This document shows positions 19,920 to 30,373 of a stretch of 64,000 bases of DNA, one piece after another (position 1 is the stretch's first letter; the number at the start of each line of letters is the position of its first letter). Made by a program: the position numbers and the translations under genes. Under the pieces are notes generated by a model. It saw only the letters and a list, made by a program, of their open reading frames with translations, was not told where the DNA came from and searched no databases. This DNA comes from an uncultured Muribaculaceae bacterium. Lineage in GTDB: Bacteria; Bacteroidota; Bacteroidia; Bacteroidales; Muribaculaceae. Location of the stretch: contig CANQWS010000010.1 in assembly GCA_947627615.1 (NCBI GenBank), positions 17,488 through 81,487 of the forward strand. The letters run 5' to 3'.

Positions 19920-21380
19920 TCAGAATCCCACTACTGAGAGCAAGGAGTCATAGAACCAGCTTACCAGTCCGAGTCCGAGGATTCCTGCAACGCAGACCCA
20001 CATGCCGATGCGCTCTGTAAGAGCACTGCGGAAGGGAGCCACGGTAAATTCATCCTCTTCCTTGATAAACATCGCCTTCACAACCAACAGATAGTAGTAG
20101 AGCGAGATGATGGTGTTTATCAAAGCAATGAGAACAAGCACATAGATGGCTACGGATCCCTGATTGATTGCTGAAGTAAAGATGAAGAACTTGCTGAAGA
20201 ATCCTGCGAACGGAGGAATACCTGCCAGTGAAAACATTGCAAGCATCATCGTTACGGCAAGACGGGGATTGGTCTTGTACAGACCGTTGTAGTCCGTCAT
20301 GGAGACCTTGCCGCAATTGTTTTCTATAGCACCGATAACTCCGAATGCTGCAAGATTCGAGAAAATGTAAACCAGAATGTAGAACATCAGTGCGGCTTCG
20401 CCCATGGCATTGTCGCCTATGATTCCAAGCATGATGTAACCGGCCTGAGAGATGGACGAGAACGCGAGGAAGCGTTTGAGGTTCTGCTGACGGATTGCGA
20501 AGAGGTTACCGATGGTGATTGTGAGGATAATGAGCGCGTAGAGCATCCATTCCCATGCCTCGGAATATACCTGACCGAATACCTGCCACAGGATTACGAG
20601 GAATGCGAATGCCGCAGAGCCTTTGGAAATCACCGACAGATATGAGGTAACGGAGGTGGGGGCACCCTGATAGACATCGGCAGTCCAGAGGTGGAACGGA
20701 ACAAGCGAGAGTTTAAATCCGAGACCGGAGATAACAAACGCCAGAGCCACAACGAGCATCACTATATTGGATGTGGAAGCAGAGAACATCGAATCAGCGA
20801 TGTGTCCGTAATACAATGAGCCGGTCAGACCGTAGACGAACGACAGACCCATCAGAAGGACGGCTGACGAGAACACTGCAGTCAGGATGTACTTGGCAGC
20901 GGCCTCATGGCTTTCATAACGGTGCTTGTTGAAAGCGACCATGGCGGCCAGCGGCAGAGACGCACATTCGAGACCAATCACGAACACGAGGAAGTGACGG
21001 CCTGACATCATAAGATACATACCGAAGAGTGTCAGGAGCAAGAGCTCATAGAATTCGCCGCGACGAATTACCTGATTTTCCGATGCGGTCCATTTCAATG
21101 ACTGGATGAGCACTATCAGCACACCCACATTCAGGATGTTTTTAATAGCCACGATGGCGGGTGATGTCTCATACATGCCCTCAAAAGCAGTAACCGTGTC
21201 ACTGCCTATGACAACCGGACAGAATCCCCAGAGGGTAAACAGTCCGAAAAGGACACATGTCAGACCACCAATGGTCTTGCAGCCGCGATTTGATGCAAAC
21301 GTATCGGAGAGGAAGACTAAAAGAAATAAAACTAACAAGCTTATTTCTTGCTTCATTGCTAAAAACTGTGAGTAATCCAT
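19920..21380 (-). CDS. nuoN: NADH-quinone oxidoreductase subunit N
   Basis: One of the three antiporter-like, proton-pumping membrane subunits of complex I, 486 residues with about 14 hydrophobic segments. The proton-channel block is visible as GLGFKLSLVPFHLWTADVY in the middle, followed by APTSVTSYLSV; the conserved channel Lys lies in that segment. NuoN is the last gene of the minus-strand unit, 15 bases after nuoM, and is followed by the strong terminator at 19857-19896. Confidence 0.95.
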   Translation of the reverse strand: MDYSQFLAMKQEISLLVLFLLVFLSDTFASNRGCKTIGGLTCVLFGLFTLWGFCPVVIGSDTVTAFEGMYETSPAIVAIKNILNVGVLIVLIQSLKWTASENQVIRRGEFYELLLLTLFGMYLMMSGRHFLVFVIGLECASLPLAAMVAFNKHRYESHEAAAKYILTAVFSSAVLLMGLSFVYGLTGSLYYGHIADSMFSASTSNIVMLVVALAFVISGLGFKLSLVPFHLWTADVYQGAPTSVTSYLSVISKGSAAFAFLVILWQVFGQVYSEAWEWMLYALIILTITIGNLFAIRQQNLKRFLAFSSISQAGYIMLGIIGDNAMGEAALMFYILVYIFSNLAAFGVIGAIENNCGKVSMTDYNGLYKTNPRLAVTMMLAMFSLAGIPPFAGFFSKFFIFTSAINQGSVAIYVLVLIALINTIISLYYYLLVVKAMFIKEEDEFTVAPFRSALTERIGMWVCVAGILGLGLVSWFYDSLLSVVGF

Positions 21381-21395
21381 TTCTTTTTAATCTTT

Positions 21396-22904
21396 TTAGT
21401 TCATTCCAATCACGCTGAAAATATCCGATGAGAAAGTCCAGCGAATCAAATCGGCAAAGAAGTTGGGGAAGCAACCGATGGCTGCTACGCTGATGATGAG
21501 GGTTACAGTAGCGGTACGTTCCCACCATTCGGCATCGGTCAGTTTCAGATGATGTTCGTCCTGTACCGGACCGAGCAACAGCTTCCCGACAACACGGAGA
21601 ATATACACGGCGGTTATCACGATGGAGCAGCATGCAACAATTGTGAACACACGGTGGAACATATCGGCATGTTCAAACGAACCCACGAATATGGTCATTT
21701 CGGCTACGAAACCGCTCAGACCGGGAAGACCGAGCGATGCCATACCGGCTATGACATAACATACTGCGAGGAACGGCATGATTTTCATCAGTCCGCCCAT
21801 CTTGGTTATGTCGCGGGTGTGTGTACGACCGTAGATCATACCGATAAGAGCAAAGAACAGGGCTGTCATCAGACCGTGCGAGAGCATCTGCATGATGGCG
21901 CCGGTCATTGCTGTGGTGTTGAGCATCAGGATTGCGAAAAGCACCAGACCGCAGTGGCTTACTGAAGAATAAGCGTTGATATACTTGAGGTCCGTCTGGA
22001 CGCATGCGCTGAAAGCACCGTAAACCACCGATATACCGGTAAGGATAAGGAAAATCCAGGCGAGATCATTTGCAGCCTCGGGCATCAGGTAGATAGCCAC
22101 GCGGAAGCAGCCGTAACCTCCGAGCTTCATGAGCACACCTGCATGGAGCATAGACACTGCCGTAGGTGCCGAAGCATGACCGTCGGGGCTCCATGTGTGG
22201 AACGGGAACATAGCTCCGAGTACTCCGAATCCCACGAACGTCATGGGGAACAGGAAGTACTGCCAGCCTTTGGAGATGGCTCCGTTCTGGGAGATCTCCA
22301 GAAGATTCCATGTGAGAGTCTCGGGGTTGGCCGATGAATGATAGTAGATACCTATGAGGCCGAGCATAAGGAATGCGGAGCCGCCCATGAGCATCAGTGT
22401 GAGCTTCATCGCTGAATAGTTCTTGTTACCGCTTCCCCATACACCGATAAGAAGATACATGGGAATGAGGGCCACCTCATAGAACATGAACATGGTGAAC
22501 AGGTCTATGGAGATGAAGAATCCGAACACACCGGTCGAAAGAAGGATAAGCCAGAGGAAGAATTCCTTGGGAAGAGGATTGATCTTCCAGGATGCGAAGC
22601 TTCCGGTCAGGAGGATTATTGATGACAGAATGAGCATGGCCACGGAAATACCGTCAACACCGACAGCAAGCTGGATGTGGAGCGGCTTGAACCAGTCCCA
22701 GGCGCCTGTGAAAAGCATCTGTTCGGTATGGCCGGCGGCACGCAGTCCGAGATAATCCACAAGCAGATAAATCGAGAGGGCTGTCAGTGCAAGCGAGCCG
22801 GTAACAGCAACCGCCCTGATCTGCTTGATATTTCGGCACAAGGCAAGCCCGGCGAGCATTATCACCGGAATTACCACGAAATAAATCAATATATTAGAAA
22901 ACAT
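21396..22904 (-). CDS. nuoM: NADH-quinone oxidoreductase subunit M
   Basis: Antiporter-like, proton-pumping membrane subunit of complex I, 502 residues. The segment GVLGAMFPFHTWSPDGHASAP and AVSMLHAGVLMKLGGYG is the diagnostic NuoM/NuoL signature, and the FMFYEVALIPMY motif supplies the channel Glu. About 14 hydrophobic segments. Gene order nuoL-nuoM-nuoN is the usual one, with a 51-base gap to nuoL. Confidence 0.96.
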   Translation of the reverse strand: MFSNILIYFVVIPVIMLAGLALCRNIKQIRAVAVTGSLALTALSIYLLVDYLGLRAAGHTEQMLFTGAWDWFKPLHIQLAVGVDGISVAMLILSSIILLTGSFASWKINPLPKEFFLWLILLSTGVFGFFISIDLFTMFMFYEVALIPMYLLIGVWGSGNKNYSAMKLTLMLMGGSAFLMLGLIGIYYHSSANPETLTWNLLEISQNGAISKGWQYFLFPMTFVGFGVLGAMFPFHTWSPDGHASAPTAVSMLHAGVLMKLGGYGCFRVAIYLMPEAANDLAWIFLILTGISVVYGAFSACVQTDLKYINAYSSVSHCGLVLFAILMLNTTAMTGAIMQMLSHGLMTALFFALIGMIYGRTHTRDITKMGGLMKIMPFLAVCYVIAGMASLGLPGLSGFVAEMTIFVGSFEHADMFHRVFTIVACCSIVITAVYILRVVGKLLLGPVQDEHHLKLTDAEWWERTATVTLIISVAAIGCFPNFFADLIRWTFSSDIFSVIGMN

Positions 22905-22955
22905 AATTACTATTTATTTACTTTTTCCAAGTTTAGATTATTCACATGTCATCAA

Positions 22956-24959
22956 TCATAAAAGGCAGATGGCTGTGACGAGACCAAGCAGAAGCACTCC
23001 GATGAGATATACCCATACGTACATCTGGATCTTGCCGCTCTGCAGACCGCGGATAGCGTAAGAGGCCTTGTTGGTGACGTATGCGAATCCGTCCATTGTG
23101 CCGTCGATGATATGACGGTCAAACCATGCGATCGGGCGGCAGATGCCGTTGAATATGATCTTATGGGTGATGAACATATAGAGTTCGTCCCAGTAGAAAC
23201 GATGGTAACACCATGTCCAGAGAGCGGGCAGAGCGTTGCGCATCTTTTCCGGAAGCGGGTTTTCCTTCATGTACATCTTCATGGCTATGAGGATTGCAAC
23301 AACGGCTACCAGAAGGCTGACGCTTGCTACGCTCCAGTCAAAATGGGCCATGAAATCGTATGACACGCCATCCCAGCTGACAAGCTTGCCGAAGGGGATG
23401 AATCCTGCCACACAGGTGATGGCAGCAAGAATGACCAGAGGCACGGTCATGGGCCAGGCCTGATCATGGGGCTGATGGTGTCCCTGAGGCACTTTATGTT
23501 CCTTCCACCAGAAAATCAGGAAGTAGAGACGGAACATGTAGAATGCTGTGAGACCTGCCACGAACGACATCCAAACATAAGGTACCCAACCATGTCCGAG
23601 ACATGAGCTGAGAATCTCGTCCTTGGAGAAGAAGCCTGAGAACGGTATGATACCGGCTATGGCAAGACAGCCGATGAGGAATGTGATGTGGGTCACAGGC
23701 ATGTGCTTGCGGAGTCCGTGCATCGAGGTGTAGTCGTTTGAACCAACGGCGTGGATTATAGCACCGGCGCAGAGGAACAGAAGGGCCTTGAACATGGCGT
23801 GGGTGAACAGATGGAACATCGAAGCCATGTAGCCGAGACCTTCGTGGAATTCCGGACGTGCAACGCCGAGCGATACCATCATGAACGCTATCTGGGAGAT
23901 GGTCGAGAAGGCAAGGACGCGCTTGATGTCAAGCTGCGTGCATGCGACCATGGCGGCATAGAGAGCCGTAACGGCGCCGACCACCGTGATGATCTCCAGC
24001 GCTGTTGTCTCCATGAGGTAAAGCGGGAACAGACGGGCAACCAGATAAACACCTGCGACAACCATGGTAGCGGCATGGATAAGGGCCGAAACAGGAGTCG
24101 GGCCTTCCATAGCGTCGGGGAGCCAGATGTGCAGGGGGAGCATTGCCGATTTACCCATACCGCCCATGAAGATGAGCACGAGGGCCCATGTGAGCACCGA
24201 GCCACCCATGAACACGGGAACGGCGCTGTTGGCGAATATGTTTTTGATATGGTCGGCAGTTCCGAGATTGACTGCGAAAGTATCTGTGGCGACATTCACG
24301 GAAGTGAGATCCGTAAAGCTGAACGTACCGGTGTAATATGAGAGAATCAGAATACCGATAAGGAAACCGAGGTCAGCGAAACGGGTTACGATGAATGCTT
24401 TCTTGGAGGCGGATACAGCACTCGGCTTCACGTAATAGAATCCGATAAGGAGATACGATGAAGCACCCACAAGCTCCCAGAATATGTACATCTGGAAAAT
24501 GTTGGTTGCTACGACAAGACCGAGCATGGAGAAGCTGAACAGGGCCAGGAACGCATAGATGCGCTGGAAACCATGCTCATAAACGCCATGATGGTCACGC
24601 ATGTAACCATTGCTGTAGAGATGGACCATGAAAGAGATTGTGGTGATTACCACAAGCATCATTGCCGAAATCGGATCGAGAAGGAATCCTAAACGAATCA
24701 CGAGATTCTCATAGAACTGCAGCCAGTCCACATTGAACACGACAAATTGCAGACGGTTGCCGGCTGCGTCCACGAACTCCGGTGTGCCGGAGAAGAAGTA
24801 AACGTAAGCGGTGAAATAGGCAAGCAGAAGAGTAACACCCATACCTGCAGTGCCTAAGATACCTGCCATCTTATGGCTCATGAACTTCCCGAGCAAGCCC
24901 AGGAAGAGAAACATAAAGAGGGGTATCGCGAGTATTAGAACGGGAATTGTAGCTTCCAT
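22956..24959 (-). CDS. nuoL: NADH-quinone oxidoreductase subunit L
   Basis: The largest antiporter-like subunit of complex I, 667 residues. MGKSAMLPLHIWLPDAMEGP and SALIHAATMVVAGVYL form the channel signature shared with Na+/H+ antiporters, FWELVGASSYLLIGFY contains the channel Glu, and the extended C-terminal part (after about residue 560) corresponds to the lateral helix HL and final membrane segments. It starts six bases after the nuoK stop codon. Confidence 0.96.
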   Translation of the reverse strand: MEATIPVLILAIPLFMFLFLGLLGKFMSHKMAGILGTAGMGVTLLLAYFTAYVYFFSGTPEFVDAAGNRLQFVVFNVDWLQFYENLVIRLGFLLDPISAMMLVVITTISFMVHLYSNGYMRDHHGVYEHGFQRIYAFLALFSFSMLGLVVATNIFQMYIFWELVGASSYLLIGFYYVKPSAVSASKKAFIVTRFADLGFLIGILILSYYTGTFSFTDLTSVNVATDTFAVNLGTADHIKNIFANSAVPVFMGGSVLTWALVLIFMGGMGKSAMLPLHIWLPDAMEGPTPVSALIHAATMVVAGVYLVARLFPLYLMETTALEIITVVGAVTALYAAMVACTQLDIKRVLAFSTISQIAFMMVSLGVARPEFHEGLGYMASMFHLFTHAMFKALLFLCAGAIIHAVGSNDYTSMHGLRKHMPVTHITFLIGCLAIAGIIPFSGFFSKDEILSSCLGHGWVPYVWMSFVAGLTAFYMFRLYFLIFWWKEHKVPQGHHQPHDQAWPMTVPLVILAAITCVAGFIPFGKLVSWDGVSYDFMAHFDWSVASVSLLVAVVAILIAMKMYMKENPLPEKMRNALPALWTWCYHRFYWDELYMFITHKIIFNGICRPIAWFDRHIIDGTMDGFAYVTNKASYAIRGLQSGKIQMYVWVYLIGVLLLGLVTAICLL

Positions 24960-24965
24960 AATGCC

Positions 24966-25277
24966 TTAATGTTTCATTTTTGATAGATCAGACACGCTGA
25001 TGTTCTTTGCCGAGCGGAACACATTGATAATAATGGCAATAGCGAGCGCTGTCTCAGCAGCTGCAATAGCTATCGCAAAGAGGGTGAAGAACATGCCCTC
25101 CATATTCTCGGGATAAAGGAAGCGGTTGAACACCACGAAATTGATGTCGACCGCGTTAAGCATCAGCTCAAGCGAAATAAGCATCGCTATCATGTTGCGG
25201 CGGGTAATAAAACCATAGACGCCACAGCAAAACATGATCAGCGACGGTACCAGATAATAAAGAATTGTTATATCCAT
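24966..25277 (-). CDS. nuoK: NADH-quinone oxidoreductase subunit K
   Basis: Small membrane subunit of complex I (103 residues) with three membrane segments. The second contains the channel-lining Glu in the SLELMLNAVDINFV block, and the third carries ALAIAAAETALAIAI with the second conserved Glu. It lies between nuoJ and nuoL with gaps of only six or seven bases. Confidence 0.95.
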   Translation of the reverse strand: MDITILYYLVPSLIMFCCGVYGFITRRNMIAMLISLELMLNAVDINFVVFNRFLYPENMEGMFFTLFAIAIAAAETALAIAIIINVFRSAKNISVSDLSKMKH

Positions 25278-25284
25278 TAGTCAA

Positions 25285-25800
25285 TCATCTTTTGCGGGCG
25301 ACAACGACGCCACCGATTATACATGCCAACAATAAAACACTGATTGCCTCGAAGGGCAGAAGATACTGATATTCACCCGTACCCATCAGGGCGGTTCCTA
25401 TCTCGTGCATTTTCGGATTTTCCATCTCGGGGAGCTTTGTCAGAGCCATTCCGCAGCGATAGAGAAGAGCGAACGCGGCAACAGCGAATGTAAGCAATGC
25501 GGCAAACACTCCAAGCACTTTTTTCTTAGAAACGAGCTTTTCGCTGCTGTCACCCGGATGTGTTGTCAGGAAAATCGAGAATACGAACAGCACCACTATA
25601 CCTCCTGCATAGACAGCGATCTGAACCGCACCCAGAAACTCATAATCGAGCTTGAAATAGAGGGCTGCGGTAGCAAACAGCGTAAAGAGAAGGAATGTGG
25701 CGGAGCGCAAGATTTTGCGGGTGGTAACAGTCAGTACCGAAAACAGGATAATCGACAGTGCGATTACCAGATACATGATGATACTTCCTACTGATTCCAT
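25285..25800 (-). CDS. nuoJ: NADH-quinone oxidoreductase subunit J
   Basis: Membrane subunit of complex I, 171 residues with five hydrophobic segments. The third segment, FLGAVQIAVYAGGIVVLFVF, is the conserved NuoJ/ND6 helix with the pi-bulge that couples quinone reduction to pumping. It follows nuoI by 15 bases and precedes nuoK. Confidence 0.94.
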   Translation of the reverse strand: MESVGSIIMYLVIALSIILFSVLTVTTRKILRSATFLLFTLFATAALYFKLDYEFLGAVQIAVYAGGIVVLFVFSIFLTTHPGDSSEKLVSKKKVLGVFAALLTFAVAAFALLYRCGMALTKLPEMENPKMHEIGTALMGTGEYQYLLPFEAISVLLLACIIGGVVVARKR

Positions 25801-25815
25801 ATATGAATGTTTGAT

Positions 25816-26436
25816 TTATTTTTCTGTTGAGTCCTTTGAGGGTGCCCCTTTGGCTTCGGCCGGTTTCTGCGATGCCTCGGCAGCAGCCTTTTTTGCAGCG
25901 GCAGCAGCTTTGGCGGCCGCTATCTTGGCCTCACGCTCGGCCTGCATCTTGGCTATCTGTTCCGGAGTGGGTGCGGGTTCTTCTTTTTCGGGCAGGTAAT
26001 TGAGTTTCTTCACCAGTTTGTCACGCGTGAAAACAGCTTGCTCAAAATCATTCTTGAACTCAAGTGCATCCTGTGGACATGTGGTCACACATAACTGACA
26101 GAAAGTACAGCTCCCGAGATCATACATATATTTGTCAAGTTTGCGTTTCTGTTTACCGTCAAAAGTGGTGACCATTTTTGTGGTAAGCGAGATTGTACCG
26201 TTGGGGCAATTGCGCTGACATATTCCGCAGGCTATACATTTATGATTGCCGTCGGCATCATATTTGAGCTGCAGAATAGCACGGAATCGCTCGGGCACAT
26301 GCACCGTCTCGCGGTCCTCAGGATATTTTTCAGTAATCTTAGGTGTGATGAATTCCTTTCCCGTAACCTGCATACCTTTCAGAAGGCTTGAGATTCCGGC
26401 ACCTAAAGATGAAAAATAATCTTTTACACTACCCAT
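25816..26436 (-). CDS. nuoI: NADH-quinone oxidoreductase subunit I
   Basis: The ferredoxin-like subunit that carries clusters N6a and N6b in the peripheral arm of complex I. Two 4Fe-4S motifs are intact: CIACGICQRNCP (Cys 67, 70, 73, 77) and CTFCQLCVTTCP (Cys 110, 113, 116, 120). After about residue 150 there is an added tail rich in Ala, Lys, Glu and Pro, likely disordered and absent from most NuoI proteins. It is the first nuo gene after the ATP synthase block, 50 bases downstream of atpG. Confidence 0.95.
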   Translation of the reverse strand: MGSVKDYFSSLGAGISSLLKGMQVTGKEFITPKITEKYPEDRETVHVPERFRAILQLKYDADGNHKCIACGICQRNCPNGTISLTTKMVTTFDGKQKRKLDKYMYDLGSCTFCQLCVTTCPQDALEFKNDFEQAVFTRDKLVKKLNYLPEKEEPAPTPEQIAKMQAEREAKIAAAKAAAAAKKAAAEASQKPAEAKGAPSKDSTEK

Positions 26437-26486
26437 AAATTATTCTTCTGTAATTATTAAATTATTTGTTATTTCAGTAAATCGCA

Positions 26487-27368
26487 TCAGCGGATCTGGC
26501 CTCCGAGAATATCAAGCAGCTCGGTGGTTATGCTCTGCTGACGTAGTTTGTTGTATTCCAGTTGTAGTTCTTCAAGAAGCTTTTTGGCATTGTCGTTGGC
26601 ACTCTGCATGGCCATCACTCTCGCAGCCTGTTCGGATGCTCTGTTTTCGGTGAAAACATCCTGCATTACCGACATCAGGAACATCGGGAGAACTGTCCGG
26701 AAAATGGAGTTGGCATCCGGTTCGAACAGATAGGGCCGGCACGAGGCCTTGACACCGTTTTGGGCGAATGTCTCGCTGACAACGGGAAGCAATTGCTCAC
26801 ACACGGGACGCTGGCGGCTTATGCTCTTGAAGTTCATGTACAGGACATCAATCCTGTCAGCCTGACCTTCAAGGAATTCCTGCTGAAGACGCTCCACGAA
26901 ATCCTTGACGCCGTCGCCGGTAGTCTTGGAATCCACACCGTCAACTATGGCAAGATGCATCCTCACGTCGGTGAGCTTGGCAACCGCCTTCACCATCTTG
27001 GCTCCTATGGGATAGACAGTGATGTCAACATCCTTGCCGAACTCATCGCGATAGCTTTTGAGCTGCTGGAGCAGGACCTTGAAGATATTGACGTTGTAGG
27101 CGCCACACAATCCGTCGTCGGATCCGAAGACCACCACGCCGATTCTCTTCACGCTTCTGGGTTCGGTCAGAGGCGATGAAAAGTCAGCGTCAGCCGTCAT
27201 CAGATTACCGATTATGGTCTCGATCTGATTTCGAAATGGCAGCAGACGACGCAGTGCCATCTCGGCCTTATGCATTTTAGCCGATGAAATCATTTTCATG
27301 GCTCCGGTAATCTTTTCGGAGGATGCTACCGAACCTATACGTCCTTTTAGTTCACGAAGAGTTGCCAT
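26487..27368 (-). CDS. atpG: F-type ATP synthase gamma subunit
   Basis: The central rotor stalk of F1, 293 residues. The N-terminal LKGRIGSVASSEKITGAMKMISSAK helix-start and the C-terminal helix ending ELLDILGG are the conserved coiled-coil parts, and the middle has the SDDGLCGAYN block. It is the last atp gene, followed within 50 bases by nuoI on the same strand. Confidence 0.96.
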   Translation of the reverse strand: MATLRELKGRIGSVASSEKITGAMKMISSAKMHKAEMALRRLLPFRNQIETIIGNLMTADADFSSPLTEPRSVKRIGVVVFGSDDGLCGAYNVNIFKVLLQQLKSYRDEFGKDVDITVYPIGAKMVKAVAKLTDVRMHLAIVDGVDSKTTGDGVKDFVERLQQEFLEGQADRIDVLYMNFKSISRQRPVCEQLLPVVSETFAQNGVKASCRPYLFEPDANSIFRTVLPMFLMSVMQDVFTENRASEQAARVMAMQSANDNAKKLLEELQLEYNKLRQQSITTELLDILGGQIR

Positions 27369-27411
27369 TTTTCAGTCAGTATGTTTCTAATCGCTTCTTG
27401 TTTATAAAGTA

Positions 27412-28986
27412 TCAGTTATATCTGCCGGCAATATCATTGGCAGCCGCAGTCAGTCCTGCAACCACTTCATCCGTCAGTTTGCCCTGTTTGATAGGCTCGA
27501 GAACGGTATCCTGATATTTGGCGTGGAGAAGCTGCAGATAGAGTTTCTCGAATTCAGCCACCTTTTCCAGAGGCACGTTTTCGAGCAAGCCTTTGGTACC
27601 GGCAAAGATTATTGCCACTTCGTCCTCCACAGCCATTGGATGGTACTGCGGCTGGATGAGCAGACGTTCATTCTTGCGGCCCTTGTCGATGACACGAGCT
27701 GTAACGGGGTCTATATCGCCGCCGAATTTGGTGAATGATTCGAGCTCACGGAACTGTGCCTGATCGATTTTCAGTGTACCGGCAACTTTCTTCATCGATT
27801 TGATCTGGGCGTTACCGCCTACACGCGACACGGAGATACCTACGTTGATTGCCGGACGGATACCGCGGTTGAACAGAGCCGTCTCGAGGAATATCTGACC
27901 GTCGGTGATTGAAATCACGTTCGTGGGGATATATGCCGACACGTCACCGGCCTGAGTTTCGATAATGGGGAGGGCTGTAAGCGAGCCACCGCCCTTCACT
28001 ATCGGCTTCAGAGGCGCGGGAAGGTCATTCATCTGCGATGCCACTTCCTGGTTGTCGATGATTTTTGCAGCACGTTCGAGCAGACGCGAATGTAGATAGA
28101 AAATATCGCCCGGATATGCTTCACGACCTGAAGGACGCTTCAGGATAAGCGAAATCTCACGATAGGCAACGGCTTGTTTTGACAGGTCGTCATAAACGAT
28201 AAGCGCGTCGCGGCCGGTATCACGGAAATACTCGCCGATGGCAACGCCCGCAAACGGAGCGTAGTAACGCATGGAAGCGGAATCCGCTGCTGTGGCTGCG
28301 ATGACCACAGTGTAGTCAAGAGCACCGTTCTGACGTAGAGTATCCACAAGTGCGGCAACTGTCGAAGCCTTCTGTCCTATAGCTACATAGATACAGTAGA
28401 CAGGCTTGCCTTCCTCGTAATTCTTGCGCTGGTTGATAATCGTGTCGACGGCGATGGCAGTCTTACCGATCTGACGGTCGCCGATGATAAGTTCGCGCTG
28501 ACCGCGGCCTATGGGCACCATCGAGTCAATGGCCTTCAGACCTGTCTGAAGAGGCTGTTTCACCGGCTGACGGTAGATTACGCCGGGGGCTTTACGCTCA
28601 AGAGGAAGAAGCATCAGATCGCCGGAAATCGGGCCGCGACCGTCAATGGGTTCGCCGAGAACATTGATAACGCGTCCAAGCAGCCCCTCACCAACGGGGA
28701 TAGAGGCAATCTCGCCGGTACGGCGCACAGACATGTTCTCAGTCACTTTGTCAACATTGTTGAGCAGAATGACACCCACGTTACTCTCTTCGAGGTTGAG
28801 CGCAACGCCTTTGACACCATTTTCGAACTCCACAAGCTCGTTGGCGCAAACATTGTCAAGACCATAGACGTGGGCCACGCCATCGCCTACCTCGAGCACA
28901 GTGCCTGTTTCTTCAAATGACACTTTCGAGTTGACGGTCTCAAGCTGTTGCTTTAATATTTCTGAAATCTCGCTGGGATTAATCAT
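27412..28986 (-). CDS. atpA: F-type ATP synthase alpha subunit
   Basis: Non-catalytic nucleotide-binding subunit of F1, 524 residues. The P-loop GDRQIGKT, the [17 protein letters not shown] block, and the [14 protein letters not shown] signature are intact. The N-terminal [16 protein letters not shown] helix binds the delta subunit. Gene order delta-alpha-gamma is kept. Confidence 0.97.
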   Translation of the reverse strand: MINPSEISEILKQQLETVNSKVSFEETGTVLEVGDGVAHVYGLDNVCANELVEFENGVKGVALNLEESNVGVILLNNVDKVTENMSVRRTGEIASIPVGEGLLGRVINVLGEPIDGRGPISGDLMLLPLERKAPGVIYRQPVKQPLQTGLKAIDSMVPIGRGQRELIIGDRQIGKTAIAVDTIINQRKNYEEGKPVYCIYVAIGQKASTVAALVDTLRQNGALDYTVVIAATAADSASMRYYAPFAGVAIGEYFRDTGRDALIVYDDLSKQAVAYREISLILKRPSGREAYPGDIFYLHSRLLERAAKIIDNQEVASQMNDLPAPLKPIVKGGGSLTALPIIETQAGDVSAYIPTNVISITDGQIFLETALFNRGIRPAINVGISVSRVGGNAQIKSMKKVAGTLKIDQAQFRELESFTKFGGDIDPVTARVIDKGRKNERLLIQPQYHPMAVEDEVAIIFAGTKGLLENVPLEKVAEFEKLYLQLLHAKYQDTVLEPIKQGKLTDEVVAGLTAAANDIAGRYN

Positions 28987-28995
28987 TGGATGAGG

Positions 28996-29544
28996 TTATT
29001 TGCTAATAAGGTTTAATCGCAATTGTTTTAGTTCGTTGCTTACTGATGCATCGACTTTCTCGTTGCCGACGCTTACCGTGAATCCTCCTATGAGTGAGGG
29101 ATCGACGCTGAGGCTGTATTCCATAGTGCCGCCTTTGAGATGCCTGGCCACCATGTCCTTCAGACGCTGCTCGTCTTTTGCAGACAACTTTGTGGCGCTG
29201 TGCACGTCCACTTTGTAGATCCGTTTTTCTTCACGATACAGGTCAATATAAGCACAGGCAATCAGGCGGGTCATGCCGATTCGGCCGTTCTCCACAAGCA
29301 GTTTGATGAAATCATCCAGCAGAGTGTCATTTTTGCCGGAATAGCAGGCTGCCGTGCGAATCAACGCAGCCTTGTCGGCAGAAGATACGAACGGATTGTT
29401 GAGAGTGGCGTTGAGCTGAGGATATTTCTCGAATCCATTTTCAAGAGATTTCATCAGTTCGTAAACTCCGGCATCGGCATTCCTTTCCACAGCCACAAGA
29501 TAAAGGGCTTTGGCATATCGGCGGGGAATCAAACCATCATTCAT
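28996..29544 (-). CDS. atpH: F-type ATP synthase delta subunit
   Basis: Peripheral stalk subunit linking F1 to the b subunit (OSCP family), 182 residues. The N-terminal RRYAKALYLVAVE helix and the C-terminal VDPSLIGGFTVSVGNEKVDASV block are the conserved family ends. It lies 12 bases after atpF and nine bases before atpA. Confidence 0.94.
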   Translation of the reverse strand: MNDGLIPRRYAKALYLVAVERNADAGVYELMKSLENGFEKYPQLNATLNNPFVSSADKAALIRTAACYSGKNDTLLDDFIKLLVENGRIGMTRLIACAYIDLYREEKRIYKVDVHSATKLSAKDEQRLKDMVARHLKGGTMEYSLSVDPSLIGGFTVSVGNEKVDASVSNELKQLRLNLISK

Positions 29545-29556
29545 AGCGTCAGTTCG

Positions 29557-30054
29557 TTAGTTTTGTTTTTCCATTTCGTCAAGTAGCGTATCAACGAGCC
29601 GGGTCTGGGCCTTCTCGTCGGCTAATTCGTTACGCACGACTTTTGAAGCGATATCAAGAGCAAAAGAACTAACCTCGTTGCGGAATTGCAATTCGGCTTC
29701 CTTACGTTCCTGAGCTATAGCCACCTTGGCCGCATCCATCACTTTCTTGGCCTCCTGCTGGGCTGCAACACGGGCCTCGTCGATAATCTGTGATTTCATG
29801 CGGTCAGCCTCACGCAACATATCAGCCTGTTGCTTACGCGCCTCGGCTACGTATTTTTCCGATTCCTTCTTGGCGTTCTGGAGCTGCTCTTTTGCTTCCT
29901 GAGCATATTCAACTCCTTTGTCAATCAGGTCGGCCCGGCTTTCTACTCCTTTGATTATGACCGGCCAGCCCCATTTATACAGGATAAACAGGAGCACGGC
30001 AAAGGACACAAACATCCAGAATACCAAGCCGAAATCAGGCGTGAACAGTTCCAT
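29557..30054 (-). CDS. atpF: F-type ATP synthase b subunit
   Basis: Peripheral stalk subunit of 165 residues with one N-terminal membrane segment (about residues 8-28) followed by a long charged helix rich in Ala, Lys, Glu and Gln that dimerises and reaches F1. Length and layout are usual. Encoded between atpE and atpH. Confidence 0.94.
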   Translation of the reverse strand: MELFTPDFGLVFWMFVSFAVLLFILYKWGWPVIIKGVESRADLIDKGVEYAQEAKEQLQNAKKESEKYVAEARKQQADMLREADRMKSQIIDEARVAAQQEAKKVMDAAKVAIAQERKEAELQFRNEVSSFALDIASKVVRNELADEKAQTRLVDTLLDEMEKQN

Positions 30055-30073
30055 AAGCGGGGATTTATGGAAT

Positions 30074-30331
<258 letters not shown>

Positions 30332-30373
30332 TTAAAGTTAATGTTTTTTATTTGTTTTTTATTTAATTCCTGG